NCBI GenBank assembly: GCA_002505775.1
Contig: DAVY01000021.1
Location: 47,123-87,818, forward strand
Direction: 5' to 3'
Origin: Euryarchaeota archaeon UBA130
GTDB lineage: Archaea; Thermoplasmatota; Poseidoniia; Poseidoniales; Thalassarchaeaceae
DNA: 40,696 nucleotides
This document shows positions 1-8,170 of the stretch, piece by piece. The notes under the pieces were generated by a model that searched no databases, was not told where the DNA came from, and saw only the letters and a program-made list of their open reading frames with translations. Position numbers and translations under genes: made by a program. The stretch's first letter is position 1. Each line of letters begins with the position of its first letter.

Positions 1-37
1 GCATTACGACTGATTATAAGCCCTAGTTAAGACGAAG

Positions 38-766
38 TTGCACGCTCAGGAGGGGGCCCAGATACTAGAAGTAAACAATCTGAAGAAGGCCTTCGGCTCT
101 GGAAGGAGTAGACTTGAAGTCCTCAAGGGAATAGACATGAACATTGAGTCCGGTGAGCTTGTAGCCCTGATGGGACCTTCCGGATGTGGCAAGTCAACTC
201 TTCTGAACATAATAGGGGGCCTTCTCGAAGCCGATTCTGGGCATATCTCATTGAATGAATTTCGTTACGGTACGAATCCCCCGAGCAGGGTTGTCGATGT
301 CAGAAGGAGTGGAGTAGGATGGATTTTCCAAGATTTTCATCTGGTTGAAAGGCTCTCCGCGCTCGACAATGTCATATTTGCTTTGGAGCTGTCAGGAGTT
401 CCGACATCCCTCGCAGAGTCGCAGGCCGAGGAGGCTCTGCGCAAAGTCGGTCTGTCAGACAGGATGAACTTCATCCCCGACCAGCTTTCAGGAGGGCAAA
501 GGCAGAGGGTCGCAATCGCCAGGGCGATCTCCGGCTCAAGGCCTCTCATACTTGCCGATGAGCCGACGGGTAATCTTGATGTCAAGAGTGCAGAAGGAAT
601 TCTGGATCTGTTCAAGGAACTCTGCGAGGACTACGGAATATCCGTCCTTATGGTCACACATGATCCAAACTTAGCTTCCAAGGCAGACAGAATGCTACTG
701 CTGAAGGATGGTGTCACTGCCGCTTCAGATATCAGATCCGCATGGGGAACGGCGGGTGATAAATGA
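38..766 (+). CDS. ABC transporter ATPase, MacB/LolD type
   Basis: This 242-residue nucleotide-binding subunit hydrolyses ATP to drive the FtsX/MacB-type permease that follows. It has Walker A GPSGCGKST at residues 46-54, Q-loop Gln98, signature LSGGQ at 150-154, Walker B ILADEP at 171-176, the D-loop in GNLD and H-loop His208. Length and motif spacing match the LolD/MacB ATPase family. Its stop overlaps the ATG of the permease (ATGA at 763-766), so the two are probably translationally coupled. The start is uncertain: the frame is closed upstream by a TAA at 17-19, the only standard start is TTG at 38, and an AGGAGG at 48-53 lies inside the reading frame, 8 bases before an ATA codon. The substrate cannot be read from the sequence. 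Confidence 0.93.
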   Translation: MHAQEGAQILEVNNLKKAFGSGRSRLEVLKGIDMNIESGELVALMGPSGCGKSTLLNIIGGLLEADSGHISLNEFRYGTNPPSRVVDVRRSGVGWIFQDFHLVERLSALDNVIFALELSGVPTSLAESQAEEALRKVGLSDRMNFIPDQLSGGQRQRVAIARAISGSRPLILADEPTGNLDVKSAEGILDLFKELCEDYGISVLMVTHDPNLASKADRMLLLKDGVTAASDIRSAWGTAGDK

Positions 767-3700
767 TGGACTTTTTTTATGAGGATGATCACAGGCCGAC
801 ATCCCCAATTCACCCAATTGAGGCGGTAAAGAAACTTCTAGTGAAGACAGGAGACCTTGGGGGGAGGGCTTCGAGATCGGAATTTTGGAATTCCTTTTGG
901 TTCTACTTGCTACTTTCGCCATTACTGTTCGCAACAGATATTTTTTACAGGATTGCAATTTCATCAATTTCCTCATTCGTGGGGGTGGGGTTACTCGATA
1001 CTCTTCTCTTTGAGCCTCTGTCCTACTTCGTAATCCTGCTTGAATTGGTATTGTTCTACTCTTTCACAAGTGTAACTGTCCGAAGATTGCATGATTCAGG
1101 AAGAACGGGTTGGTGGTTGATCACTACCCCTATCCCTCTCCTCAACTTTGTATTGCCCTTCTTCCTCATACAAGAAGGAGAATCTAACAAAAATAGGTTT
1201 GGATCAGTCCCAGACAATCTTCCGATAGACGCATCATTGCTGGAGATATTATATGCTATCCCTGACAATATTTCAATGGCCATCAGAAGTGCTTGGAAGG
1301 GAAGGGAAAGGGTTCTCGCAGTTTTTGCTGGTGTTTTCTTGGCATCCCTTGTTATTACAACAGTCCTAGCATACTCTGCTGGATTGAGTGGAGCTTTCCT
1401 ACAATTCTCTCTTCAGGAGGAAATCTTCGATGGCAAGGTGGATTTCGCAGATGACCCTGGACAGGATTCAGAAGGTAGAACAAACGACTCATCACTCTGG
1501 GAAACCGCATGTTCTGAACTCATTCAGATGGATGAGATATCCGACTGCGGGCTGGTATTTGGTAGACAGGGCGTGAGGGTCAACGGGTTTTTTGATGATG
1601 GCGCTATAATCCCTCAGCCTCTAAATGCCGTGGGAGCCACTAGTAGTGTTGGGGATTGGAATAATGTTAGTTGGGAATACCCTGAGGCCTACGAATCAGG
1701 GCCCCCGATCAATGATAAGAGGACAATAAGATTCTACGGAGATGGAATATGGGACGGTGATCTCGGGGAGAGGCATTCCAATCGGGTGATATATGGTTCA
1801 TGGCCCAATAGTGCCGAAGAAGCGGCTGTGAACCGCTCAGTTATCCTGCCCTCTCAGATCGCAGGAAAGGCAGGAGTCGGAGTCAATGACACCCTCGAGT
1901 CATTGACATTTTCCTACACACATGACTACCTCGGCTACCAAGATTTGGCTTCGGGTTTTGATGATTGCCCTGGGTACGAATACTTCAACGAGGAATCTGG
2001 GTTCCTTTATTGCCAAGTCAACATGACAGTGTACGATCTAAAGGTAGCCGCAGTTTACCAAGAAGGCGGGGCAGGAAACCCAACCCTCCTGTTCAATCCA
2101 ATAATGGTCTCGGCTTCGGTTCTCAACGACTCTCAGAAACTGACTCTGATGGATAAGGATCATGGATACCTTGGCATTGCTGTGGACAGAAACCAACTCC
2201 CATCCTCATCGACAAGAGCAGCCACGGAATGGCTGGATGGATTGAAGGAGGATATCGAGGGGGCCAATTACACTGCGGGTGATGACATATTGGTCGAGTA
2301 TAACGATTTGATTTCAGGCACCATTACGTTCCTAAACATCTTCCTTGGGATAATAAGCGTCTTCGACTACATCCTGATGATTCCAATTGTGATACTATCT
2401 TTCTCAGTTCTGATTTATGGTCTGGTACTTTCTCTGGAACAGAGAAGAAGGGAGATTTCTATCCACAGGGTCATCGGAGGAACAGAATCAACTCTTGGCT
2501 CAATGATTCTCAGAGAGCTGGCAGTTGTGGGGGTAATTGGATGGTTCATCGGATACATCCTCGCAATGGCATCTGTGCCCGTGGTCCTCGACGCAGTCGG
2601 GTTCATGGCTTTTGAGAAAAGTGACTTCCGTGTGGTCCCCACTCTGAGTGGCTCAGTAACCCTTCTGATTTTCTCCGTTACTGTGGGCATCACACTACTA
2701 TTCGGCAACTCTAGAACGACAGAATTTCTCAGCATAGAAATCGATGAGGGAGTCCGTAGAGTTGCCCCGAGGAAGAAATCAAGGCTTTGGCTTCATCTCC
2801 TAGTCTTCTTTATCGGGATCCTATCTTTTGCAGAGAGTTGGATAGAGAGTAACGGGGGATTTGGACCATGGGGTTCAGGGGGAATCAACTCTAATTTCAT
2901 AATCGACGGTCTTTTATTCCTATTCGGGCCATTCTTCCTGTGGATAGGAGGTGCGTTAGTCCTCGGCAGAATAGGAGCTGCTGGACCCAGAATCTTTACC
3001 ACATTGTTCGGCTGGACCCCGGCACTGACTGATATCAAGAGAGGATTGAGGGGATCTGGATCTAGCGAGTCAGTGAACCGTCTTGCGATCATCCTCCTTC
3101 TCACACTCTCCATAGTGACAGTGGCCGCCGTCCAAGGGTACACTGGAACTCTCGTTGATGAGAGGACCACATCCGCCCAAACCGGTGCGGACTTACAAGT
3201 GCAGTTCGATGAGCCAATTTCAAAGCAACAAGCTATGGAACATGTAGATTTGGCCATTGAAAGAGCTGACGTTCCCGAGATCGATATGATTGATTACATG
3301 ACTTCTGTTGGAGACATCTTCACAAATCAGAAGGGAGAGGGCTCACTCCTGAGAACATGGGTACTCTTTGATGGCCATGAAGATACCCTCCAATGGGACG
3401 AACAGGCAATACCCGGTAGTGACATTGGGGCCGTATCAGCTGATTGGGCAATGGCAGGATTTACAGCCGGAGGGGCGGCAAGAGATCAATTGGATGTTTC
3501 TAGAACAGATGTCGGAGGCAATGTAACACTGCAGTACACCTCGTATGGGTTTGGAGGTTTCGACAGCGAAATGAATCCAATAATCACATCTACAGTCACA
3601 GAGGCAGAGGTGACATACATGGGAGGGCACAGGTGGGTACCTGGCTTGCTATCCTCGGAGTCATCACAAGCAGTGGTCATCGGCGAGGAATCCTACAAGC

Positions 3701-4335
3701 TTCTCCTGGGTCCGACTGCTGTGGATGATTACACATCCAATCGCTGGTTCTTCGAGCTTTGTGACCAAACTCAGAAAAGTTGCAAAAATGCGTTGAAGAC
3801 TCTCGGAGTTGAGGTATCAAATGGAGAGGGAGTTGCATCCGCCAGCGACTGGGGAACAAACCATGAGGCTAATGAACGAACAGGCGGGTTGATTTTTGGC
3901 ACTCCAGGACTACTGAGTCTACAATTCGTCGTGGCATCATTGGCCTCAATAGCCTCGGCATTCGTATTCCTATCGCTTGTGCTATCACAGAGGAAGAAGG
4001 AGCTAGCTATTCTCCAGGCGATAGGAGCAAGCCCTGCACAGGTCCTGCGTCTGGTACTTTTCGAGATAATGGCCATCCTTCTTGTTAGCATGGCCCTAGG
4101 TGTTATTCTAGGGTTAGCAATATCGGAGGCATTCAATGGATTCTTCGGCGTATTTGGTTTCATATTCCAGATATTCCTGGGTCAAAGCGCCCCTATAGAC
4201 AGGGACTTGGTATGGCCTTGGACTGAACTGATATTCGTGAACGCCTCTGTTCTTGTCGCAGTAGTGATAGCCCTTCTAGTAACAACCAGAAGAGCGTTGA
4301 AGTCTGATCTAGCAATAGTACTGAAGGGGGAGTGA
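763..4335 (+). CDS. MacB/FtsX-type ABC permease with N-terminal DUF805 domain
   Basis: This is a 1190-residue polytopic membrane protein. Residues about 30-155 look like DUF805 (YhaH family): GRASRSEFW near 35, VRRLHDSGRTGWW at about 105-117 and the closing SNKNRFG at about 142, with several hydrophobic spans between. The rest is an MacB/LolC-like permease: a membrane span near 183-207, a large extracytoplasmic segment, an FtsX core from about 520 (membrane spans followed by the EQRRREISIHRVIGG coupling region), more spans near 630-735 and 773-793, a second ectodomain, and a C-terminal FtsX core from about 1049 with QRKKELAILQAIGAS. Two FtsX cores in one chain suggest one polypeptide supplies both halves of the transporter. 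It sits between two ATPases in an operon. Known relatives export lipoproteins, peptides or drugs; the substrate here is unknown. The start could be either ATG of ATGATG at 763-768. Confidence 0.88.
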   Translation: MMDFFYEDDHRPTSPIHPIEAVKKLLVKTGDLGGRASRSEFWNSFWFYLLLSPLLFATDIFYRIAISSISSFVGVGLLDTLLFEPLSYFVILLELVLFYSFTSVTVRRLHDSGRTGWWLITTPIPLLNFVLPFFLIQEGESNKNRFGSVPDNLPIDASLLEILYAIPDNISMAIRSAWKGRERVLAVFAGVFLASLVITTVLAYSAGLSGAFLQFSLQEEIFDGKVDFADDPGQDSEGRTNDSSLWETACSELIQMDEISDCGLVFGRQGVRVNGFFDDGAIIPQPLNAVGATSSVGDWNNVSWEYPEAYESGPPINDKRTIRFYGDGIWDGDLGERHSNRVIYGSWPNSAEEAAVNRSVILPSQIAGKAGVGVNDTLESLTFSYTHDYLGYQDLASGFDDCPGYEYFNEESGFLYCQVNMTVYDLKVAAVYQEGGAGNPTLLFNPIMVSASVLNDSQKLTLMDKDHGYLGIAVDRNQLPSSSTRAATEWLDGLKEDIEGANYTAGDDILVEYNDLISGTITFLNIFLGIISVFDYILMIPIVILSFSVLIYGLVLSLEQRRREISIHRVIGGTESTLGSMILRELAVVGVIGWFIGYILAMASVPVVLDAVGFMAFEKSDFRVVPTLSGSVTLLIFSVTVGITLLFGNSRTTEFLSIEIDEGVRRVAPRKKSRLWLHLLVFFIGILSFAESWIESNGGFGPWGSGGINSNFIIDGLLFLFGPFFLWIGGALVLGRIGAAGPRIFTTLFGWTPALTDIKRGLRGSGSSESVNRLAIILLLTLSIVTVAAVQGYTGTLVDERTTSAQTGADLQVQFDEPISKQQAMEHVDLAIERADVPEIDMIDYMTSVGDIFTNQKGEGSLLRTWVLFDGHEDTLQWDEQAIPGSDIGAVSADWAMAGFTAGGAARDQLDVSRTDVGGNVTLQYTSYGFGGFDSEMNPIITSTVTEAEVTYMGGHRWVPGLLSSESSQAVVIGEESYKLLLGPTAVDDYTSNRWFFELCDQTQKSCKNALKTLGVEVSNGEGVASASDWGTNHEANERTGGLIFGTPGLLSLQFVVASLASIASAFVFLSLVLSQRKKELAILQAIGASPAQVLRLVLFEIMAILLVSMALGVILGLAISEAFNGFFGVFGFIFQIFLGQSAPIDRDLVWPWTELIFVNASVLVAVVIALLVTTRRALKSDLAIVLKGE

Positions 4336-4338
4336 GAT

Positions 4339-5334
4339 ATGGAAGAGGAATCGACAATTCTTGAAGCCAAGAACATGTACCATATCTACGAAAGCATGAG
4401 CTTGGAAGGAAATGTAGTCGCACTCAGAGGTCTCAATGTCAGGATCAACGAGGGAGAGGCAGTTGCAGTCATAGGTCCATCAGGATCTGGAAAATCAACT
4501 CTTCTGAAGTGCCTGGGTGGCTTGATGAAGCCATCATCAGGCTCAGTTTCCCTGGGTGGGAAGGAAATGATCAGAATGACAGGAACTGAACTAGTCAAAC
4601 TTAGGCAGGAGACGGTCTCTTTCATATTCCAAGACTCAAACCTACTTCCTGATCTGAATGCCCTTGACAATGTCGCACAGCCACTTAGGCATCAAGGTGT
4701 AATGCCGGGACCTGCGAGAGCCAAGGCTATGCAGCTACTGGAGAGGCTAGCGATGGGAGATAGATGGATGGGCATGCCTGAACAACTTTCTGGAGGGGAG
4801 CAACAGCGAGTAGCAATAGCAAGGGCATTGATCACAAATCCGAAGTTGATCTTGGCAGACGAGCCCACAGGAGCACTGGATCCAATAACCAGCAGGGAGG
4901 TACTGGAGTTATTCGAGAGACTTCACGAAGAGGAGGATGTCGCCTTCTTACTAGTTACCCACAACAGGGACGTGGCATACTTCTGTGAGAGGTCCCTGGA
5001 GCTAAGAGAGGGAAGGTTCGTGGCACAACATGGTACAGATTTCGATTTGTCCGACCTCTCTGGAACCAGAGAGTTGATAATAGACGATACCGGAACCATA
5101 ACTCTACCTCCCGATCTCCTGCTAAAGCTTGGAGGACCTGGAAGATTCGATGTTCCCAGTGTGGAAAGGGACTCTCTAAATCTAGAGAGAGTGGAGGATG
5201 ATAAAATAGAGGTCGAGGCCAAGACGAAGAGAGAACTAGTGCGGGCCTGTCCAGCTTGCAATTATGATTACGCGGACTCAATAGATCAGATCTGCCCAGA
5301 ATGTGGGTCTACGAGACCCATTCTTCACACCTGA
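4339..5334 (+). CDS. ABC transporter ATPase with C-terminal zinc ribbon
   Basis: This 331-residue protein is the second ATPase of the exporter locus and starts 3 bases after the permease stop. Residues 1-230 are a full LolD/MacB-type ATPase: Walker A GPSGSGKST 46-54, Gln98, LSGGE 150-154, Walker B 171-176, His208. About 100 extra residues follow, which is unusual for the family. They include a stretch at about 250-285 (TGTITLPPDLLLKLG and following) that resembles an AbrB/SpoVT swapped hairpin, and a CPAC...CPEC zinc ribbon with Cys304, Cys307, Cys319 and Cys322. The ATPase and ribbon assignments are secure; the AbrB-like reading is a guess from the pattern. The last 10 bases overlap the convergent taw1 gene. 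Confidence 0.92.
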   Translation: MEEESTILEAKNMYHIYESMSLEGNVVALRGLNVRINEGEAVAVIGPSGSGKSTLLKCLGGLMKPSSGSVSLGGKEMIRMTGTELVKLRQETVSFIFQDSNLLPDLNALDNVAQPLRHQGVMPGPARAKAMQLLERLAMGDRWMGMPEQLSGGEQQRVAIARALITNPKLILADEPTGALDPITSREVLELFERLHEEEDVAFLLVTHNRDVAYFCERSLELREGRFVAQHGTDFDLSDLSGTRELIIDDTGTITLPPDLLLKLGGPGRFDVPSVERDSLNLERVEDDKIEVEAKTKRELVRACPACNYDYADSIDQICPECGSTRPILHT

Positions 5335-6368
5335 GGAAGCATGAACCTCTGCGGCTTCGCAATCCCCAGGTCCTTCGGAAGCTCCATGTTTGCTACGGGG
5401 AGCTCAACTGGAACCATCTCCTTTCCGATTAGTGCCACCCTGCTCTCCCTTCTGTCCGAGAGTAGCTTTCGTCCTACTAGAGGGGCAAGCTTCTCTGAGA
5501 AATCGATGATTTCGCGGTGGGTGGGCATATTCTCAACCGAAAGGTTGTTCCTACTATTTCCTACGTTGACGTACCCTTTCGCCTCGATAAAATCCGGGTC
5601 TGCTAGATTATCCAATCTAGCGTAATCATCGTGGAATCCAAGAGACTCATGCTTAATCAGAGTGTGCCTACAAACCGTCCTTGTGTCCAAGCTAGGAAGC
5701 AACCCCAGCGTCTCCTCCAACTTGTGAAAGGCACCTTGGTCAAACTTAGGCTTGCATAGTCTGTCGAATATCTCTTTGTTTGGTGCATCCACAGAGACAT
5801 AGAGTTGTGTAGGCAACGGATCCAGGTTCTCTATGACCTTTGGAAGACTTCCATTTGTGACCAAAAACGTCGATGTTCCATGATTGTGACATACCTCCAA
5901 GAACTCCCCAAGCCTGGAGTATAGAGTGGGCTCTCCATTCAGCGATATCGCTACATGTTTGGGATTCTGAGCCTCTAGAAACTTTTTCTTGTCAGCCTTT
6001 GGATTCCCCCCGAAACCAGTTAGTAGTCGACGATGTGCCTTCACAGACTCCAAATAAAGCTCGTAAGGGTCATCATCAATTTTGTTCAGAGTTTCTGAGT
6101 GAGGCTCCCTCCAACAGTAGGTGCAGCCCAGATTACATGTGTCCACGTTAGGCGCCATCTGCATGCATCCATGACTCTCTATTCCGTAGAATGTTCCTTT
6201 GTAGCAGGACCTGTCGGCAATCAGACTCTGCTTGGTCCAGTGGCAGACCTTCACCCCTCCATGCTCTCCAACCAACTGATACTTCTGCTTCGAGAGCTTT
6301 GCAGCAATCGCCGGCTCTATCTTGGTCACAATCGTGTCTTGCATGAAAATCCCCACTCCGTATCCCAC
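5325..6368 (-). CDS. taw1: tRNA 4-demethylwyosine synthase (radical SAM, archaeal TYW1/Taw1)
   Basis: The enzyme converts N1-methylguanosine at tRNA-Phe position 37 to 4-demethylwyosine, using pyruvate and S-adenosylmethionine; this is the tricyclic-ring-forming step of the wyosine pathway. The radical SAM motif is C78NLGC82TYC85, and Cys42, Cys55 and Cys68 provide a second iron-sulfur cluster. The 13-13-10-4-3 spacing equals that of Pyrococcus abyssi Taw1 (Cys 26, 39, 52, 62, 66, 69 as I recall them). The length of 347 residues is typical for the archaeal enzyme, which lacks the eukaryotic flavodoxin domain. A second ATG at 6344 (MQDTIVTK) is an equally plausible start. It is the last gene of a four-gene minus-strand run, 49 bases after the YbjQ-like gene. 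The next pathway enzyme, Taw2, is encoded about 9 kb away. Confidence 0.95.
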   Translation of the reverse strand: MGYGVGIFMQDTIVTKIEPAIAAKLSKQKYQLVGEHGGVKVCHWTKQSLIADRSCYKGTFYGIESHGCMQMAPNVDTCNLGCTYCWREPHSETLNKIDDDPYELYLESVKAHRRLLTGFGGNPKADKKKFLEAQNPKHVAISLNGEPTLYSRLGEFLEVCHNHGTSTFLVTNGSLPKVIENLDPLPTQLYVSVDAPNKEIFDRLCKPKFDQGAFHKLEETLGLLPSLDTRTVCRHTLIKHESLGFHDDYARLDNLADPDFIEAKGYVNVGNSRNNLSVENMPTHREIIDFSEKLAPLVGRKLLSDRRESRVALIGKEMVPVELPVANMELPKDLGIAKPQRFMLPQV

Positions 6369-6417
6369 AGAGGGGACGTGTCGAGGAACCTCCGTACGAG
6401 TAGGAGAATATCAATCC

Positions 6418-7047
6418 TCACTCATACTTTATCCCAGTCCCATAAGCGTAAATCTCTACTCCCCTTACCGTATTCCTGCTATTGGATGACTGTGGGGTCA
6501 TACTTGCCGTATCAATTCTTACATTAATGACCTCATCCCAACCATCCTCCTCCGCTTGCTCGCGCAACCTCTGCATGACTTCGGCCCTTCCTGCAGATAT
6601 TACTTGTTGGAAAACAGTAACGCTCCCTCCGATTAGATTGTTGACGAACCCGATCATTAGGTGCCAGTGACTTGGTCCAAAAACCCCGTTGGCATGGACC
6701 AGTCCTGCGCTAGAGACATTCGCCCTGTAGCCGCCATCAATAGAATTCAGAATCTCTCGCCCCATCCTGTCCCTTTGCGAATCCCTCCTCTGATTCGCCT
6801 CCTCATGCATCCTCTCCACTTTTGTGCCACTGAAGACTGCTCCCCACACGAACATCGCAGGCCATAAAATCATCCAAACTATTCCAAACAGTGACAGAAG
6901 GATAAACGGGAGCAAGAAGATTAGTGCCAACGGAAGCCCCTCGTCCTCGCCACCTCCTCCTTGTGCTACTACGTTGAATGAAAATGTCGCAAAGGCCATT
7001 ATCGCCAATATTGAGAATAATCTGAAATTGGCAATGGAGGTTTTCAT
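6418..7047 (-). CDS. membrane-anchored YbjQ/UPF0145-like protein
   Basis: This is a 209-residue protein of unknown biochemical role. It opens with a signal-like hydrophobic stretch (about 1-29), then a glycine/acid linker and a long hydrophobic region (about 38-72) that may cross the membrane once or twice. A charged helical segment follows (about 78-98). The C-terminal 100 residues resemble the YbjQ/UPF0145 fold: a GGSVTVFQQV segment, a helix with QRLREQAEEDGWDEVINVRID, and a closing strand VEIYAYGTGIKYE. That ending is nearly the same as in the neighbouring soluble paralogue (ELFAYGTAVKYE). The pair lies 10 bases apart in the same orientation, suggesting duplication with one copy recruited to the membrane. 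Function is not established for the family; metal binding has been proposed. Confidence 0.75.
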   Translation of the reverse strand: MKTSIANFRLFSILAIMAFATFSFNVVAQGGGGEDEGLPLALIFLLPFILLSLFGIVWMILWPAMFVWGAVFSGTKVERMHEEANQRRDSQRDRMGREILNSIDGGYRANVSSAGLVHANGVFGPSHWHLMIGFVNNLIGGSVTVFQQVISAGRAEVMQRLREQAEEDGWDEVINVRIDTASMTPQSSNSRNTVRGVEIYAYGTGIKYE

Positions 7048-7057
7048 TGAAGCACCT

Positions 7058-7393
7058 CTATTCGTATTTCACAGCTGTACCATATGCAAAGAGCTCTGCA
7101 GCACCGGCAGTGATAGCTGATGTAGCAAATCTGACATTTACGACTGCTGTTGCACCTATCGACATCGCATCAGCAACCATTCTCCCCACCGCCTCGTTTC
7201 TGGACTCCTGTAGTAATTCGGTGTATTGGGTCAACTCTCCGCCCACTATATTCTTCAATCCCGCGAAGATGTCCTTCCCCACGTTCTTAGCCCTCACAGT
7301 CGATCCACTTACCACTCCCATTGTCTCTGTGATTACCTTTCCAGGGATTGTCTCTGTATTGACCACAAGAATACCATTCACTACCTGTTGCAT
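7058..7393 (-). CDS. YbjQ/UPF0145 family protein
   Basis: This is a soluble protein of about 111 residues with the full UPF0145 pattern: an N-terminal strand ILVVNTETIPG, then GVVSGSTVRAKNVGKDIFAGLKNIVGGE with the family's DxFAGxxxIVGG core, a helix, an ADAMSIGATAVVNVRF segment and the GTAVKYE ending. The length is close to the usual 100-110 residues. Known members form oligomers; no reaction is established. I chose the ATG at 7393 because it places the first beta strand where the family begins. ATG at 7402 and a TTG at 7423 are alternatives in frame. It sits 10 bases upstream of the membrane-anchored paralogue and 56 bases downstream of a small membrane protein, all on minus. Confidence 0.88.
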   Translation of the reverse strand: MQQVVNGILVVNTETIPGKVITETMGVVSGSTVRAKNVGKDIFAGLKNIVGGELTQYTELLQESRNEAVGRMVADAMSIGATAVVNVRFATSAITAGAAELFAYGTAVKYE

Positions 7394-7449
7394 GAAGTTC
7401 ATTCCAAAGGGAGGGCACTTCAATGTAATGGCGAATCTGGCTCAGAAAG

Positions 7450-8070
7450 CTATTCTCGAGAAATAATCTCCGGCTTGGATTTGGCTGACACTAGGGCCAA
7501 GATAGCCAAAAACAATGCATTGCAGAATACCAGTTGACCCCATCCAATTGCGAGGGTTAGGTCTTCAATTATTGATGGGTCAATCACTTCAATTTCTTCA
7601 CTGTTAGTGGTAAAATCAGGTATTACCCCGATTCTTGTAAACATCCAGAAAAGCACGGCACCACCGAGGAAATTAATCGCTATCCAGGACCCTACTAATT
7701 TGATTCCAAGCTCTCTCTGTTCCTTCCATAGGACAATGGTAGATAGTAGACCGACAAAGGCTAGAATAGCACTGTGTATTCCTTGAATCCCCACCAGGCC
7801 GATCATATCATCGTAGTACTCCACCAGCTCATCCCAGAATACACTATTTTCTTCCCACTCGTCCTTTTCCTCATCGGAACCTTCACTAGGATATGGCTCG
7901 ATATCTTCGTAATTATCTGGCAATAGCCTGTCCAAGATAATTGGAGAGGCAATTGCAGATATTGAGCCAAGAACCATGAAAGCAGTAAGAATTGCCATCA
8001 AAATCGCTAAGCCCTTGAGCCACCAAGGCGAAGGCTCGGCTACCGGTGCGTAAGCTGTCTCAAATCTCAT
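7450..8070 (-). CDS. four-pass membrane protein, unknown
   Basis: I do not recognise this 206-residue protein. It has a first hydrophobic span near residues 19-45 and a strongly acidic loop (about 52-85, rich in Glu and Asp). Three further spans follow near 93-113, 124-146 and 172-193, and it ends in a short polar tail. The acidic loop is probably extracytoplasmic. It is the first gene of the minus-strand run leading through the two YbjQ-like genes to taw1. A TATAAATA on the minus strand (8093-8100) lies 22 bases before its ATG, which fits a leaderless transcript starting at or very near the start codon. Confidence 0.7.
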   Translation of the reverse strand: MRFETAYAPVAEPSPWWLKGLAILMAILTAFMVLGSISAIASPIILDRLLPDNYEDIEPYPSEGSDEEKDEWEENSVFWDELVEYYDDMIGLVGIQGIHSAILAFVGLLSTIVLWKEQRELGIKLVGSWIAINFLGGAVLFWMFTRIGVIPDFTTNSEEIEVIDPSIIEDLTLAIGWGQLVFCNALFLAILALVSAKSKPEIISRE

Positions 8071-8092
8071 AATTCACGGAAACCAAACTTAC

Positions 8093-8100
8093 TATTTATA
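8093..8100 (-). promoter_or_regulatory. archaeal TATA box for a leaderless transcript
   Basis: The minus strand reads TATAAATA here, followed by 22 bases and then the ATG at 8070. Archaeal transcription normally starts about 25 bases from the centre of the TATA box, so the transcript should begin essentially at the start codon. The intergenic region is shared with guaB on the plus strand, for which I see no equally good box. Confidence 0.6.
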
Positions 8101-8170
8101 CTGGCTACGACTTTCTTCGCAGGAGGACGGGATAGAATCGTTCAAGTATCAATGTCATACGCCGTGCATA

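Noticed and set aside
2415..3257. Long antisense open frames inside the permease gene (2415-2735, 2793-3257)
   Set aside because: They lie fully within a strongly supported gene, their compositions are rich in Ser, Pro and Arg as shadow frames usually are, and no start signal or family match is visible.
3771..4163. 130-codon antisense frame within the permease
   Set aside because: It mirrors the C-terminal FtsX core in the opposite frame and has no recognisable motif.
6099..6527. 142-codon plus-strand frame overlapping taw1 and the YbjQ-like gene
   Set aside because: It crosses the 5' end of taw1 and the end of the next gene, both supported by family motifs.
7226..7537. 103-codon plus-strand frame
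   Set aside because: It overlaps the soluble YbjQ gene and the end of the membrane protein; the composition looks like a shadow frame.
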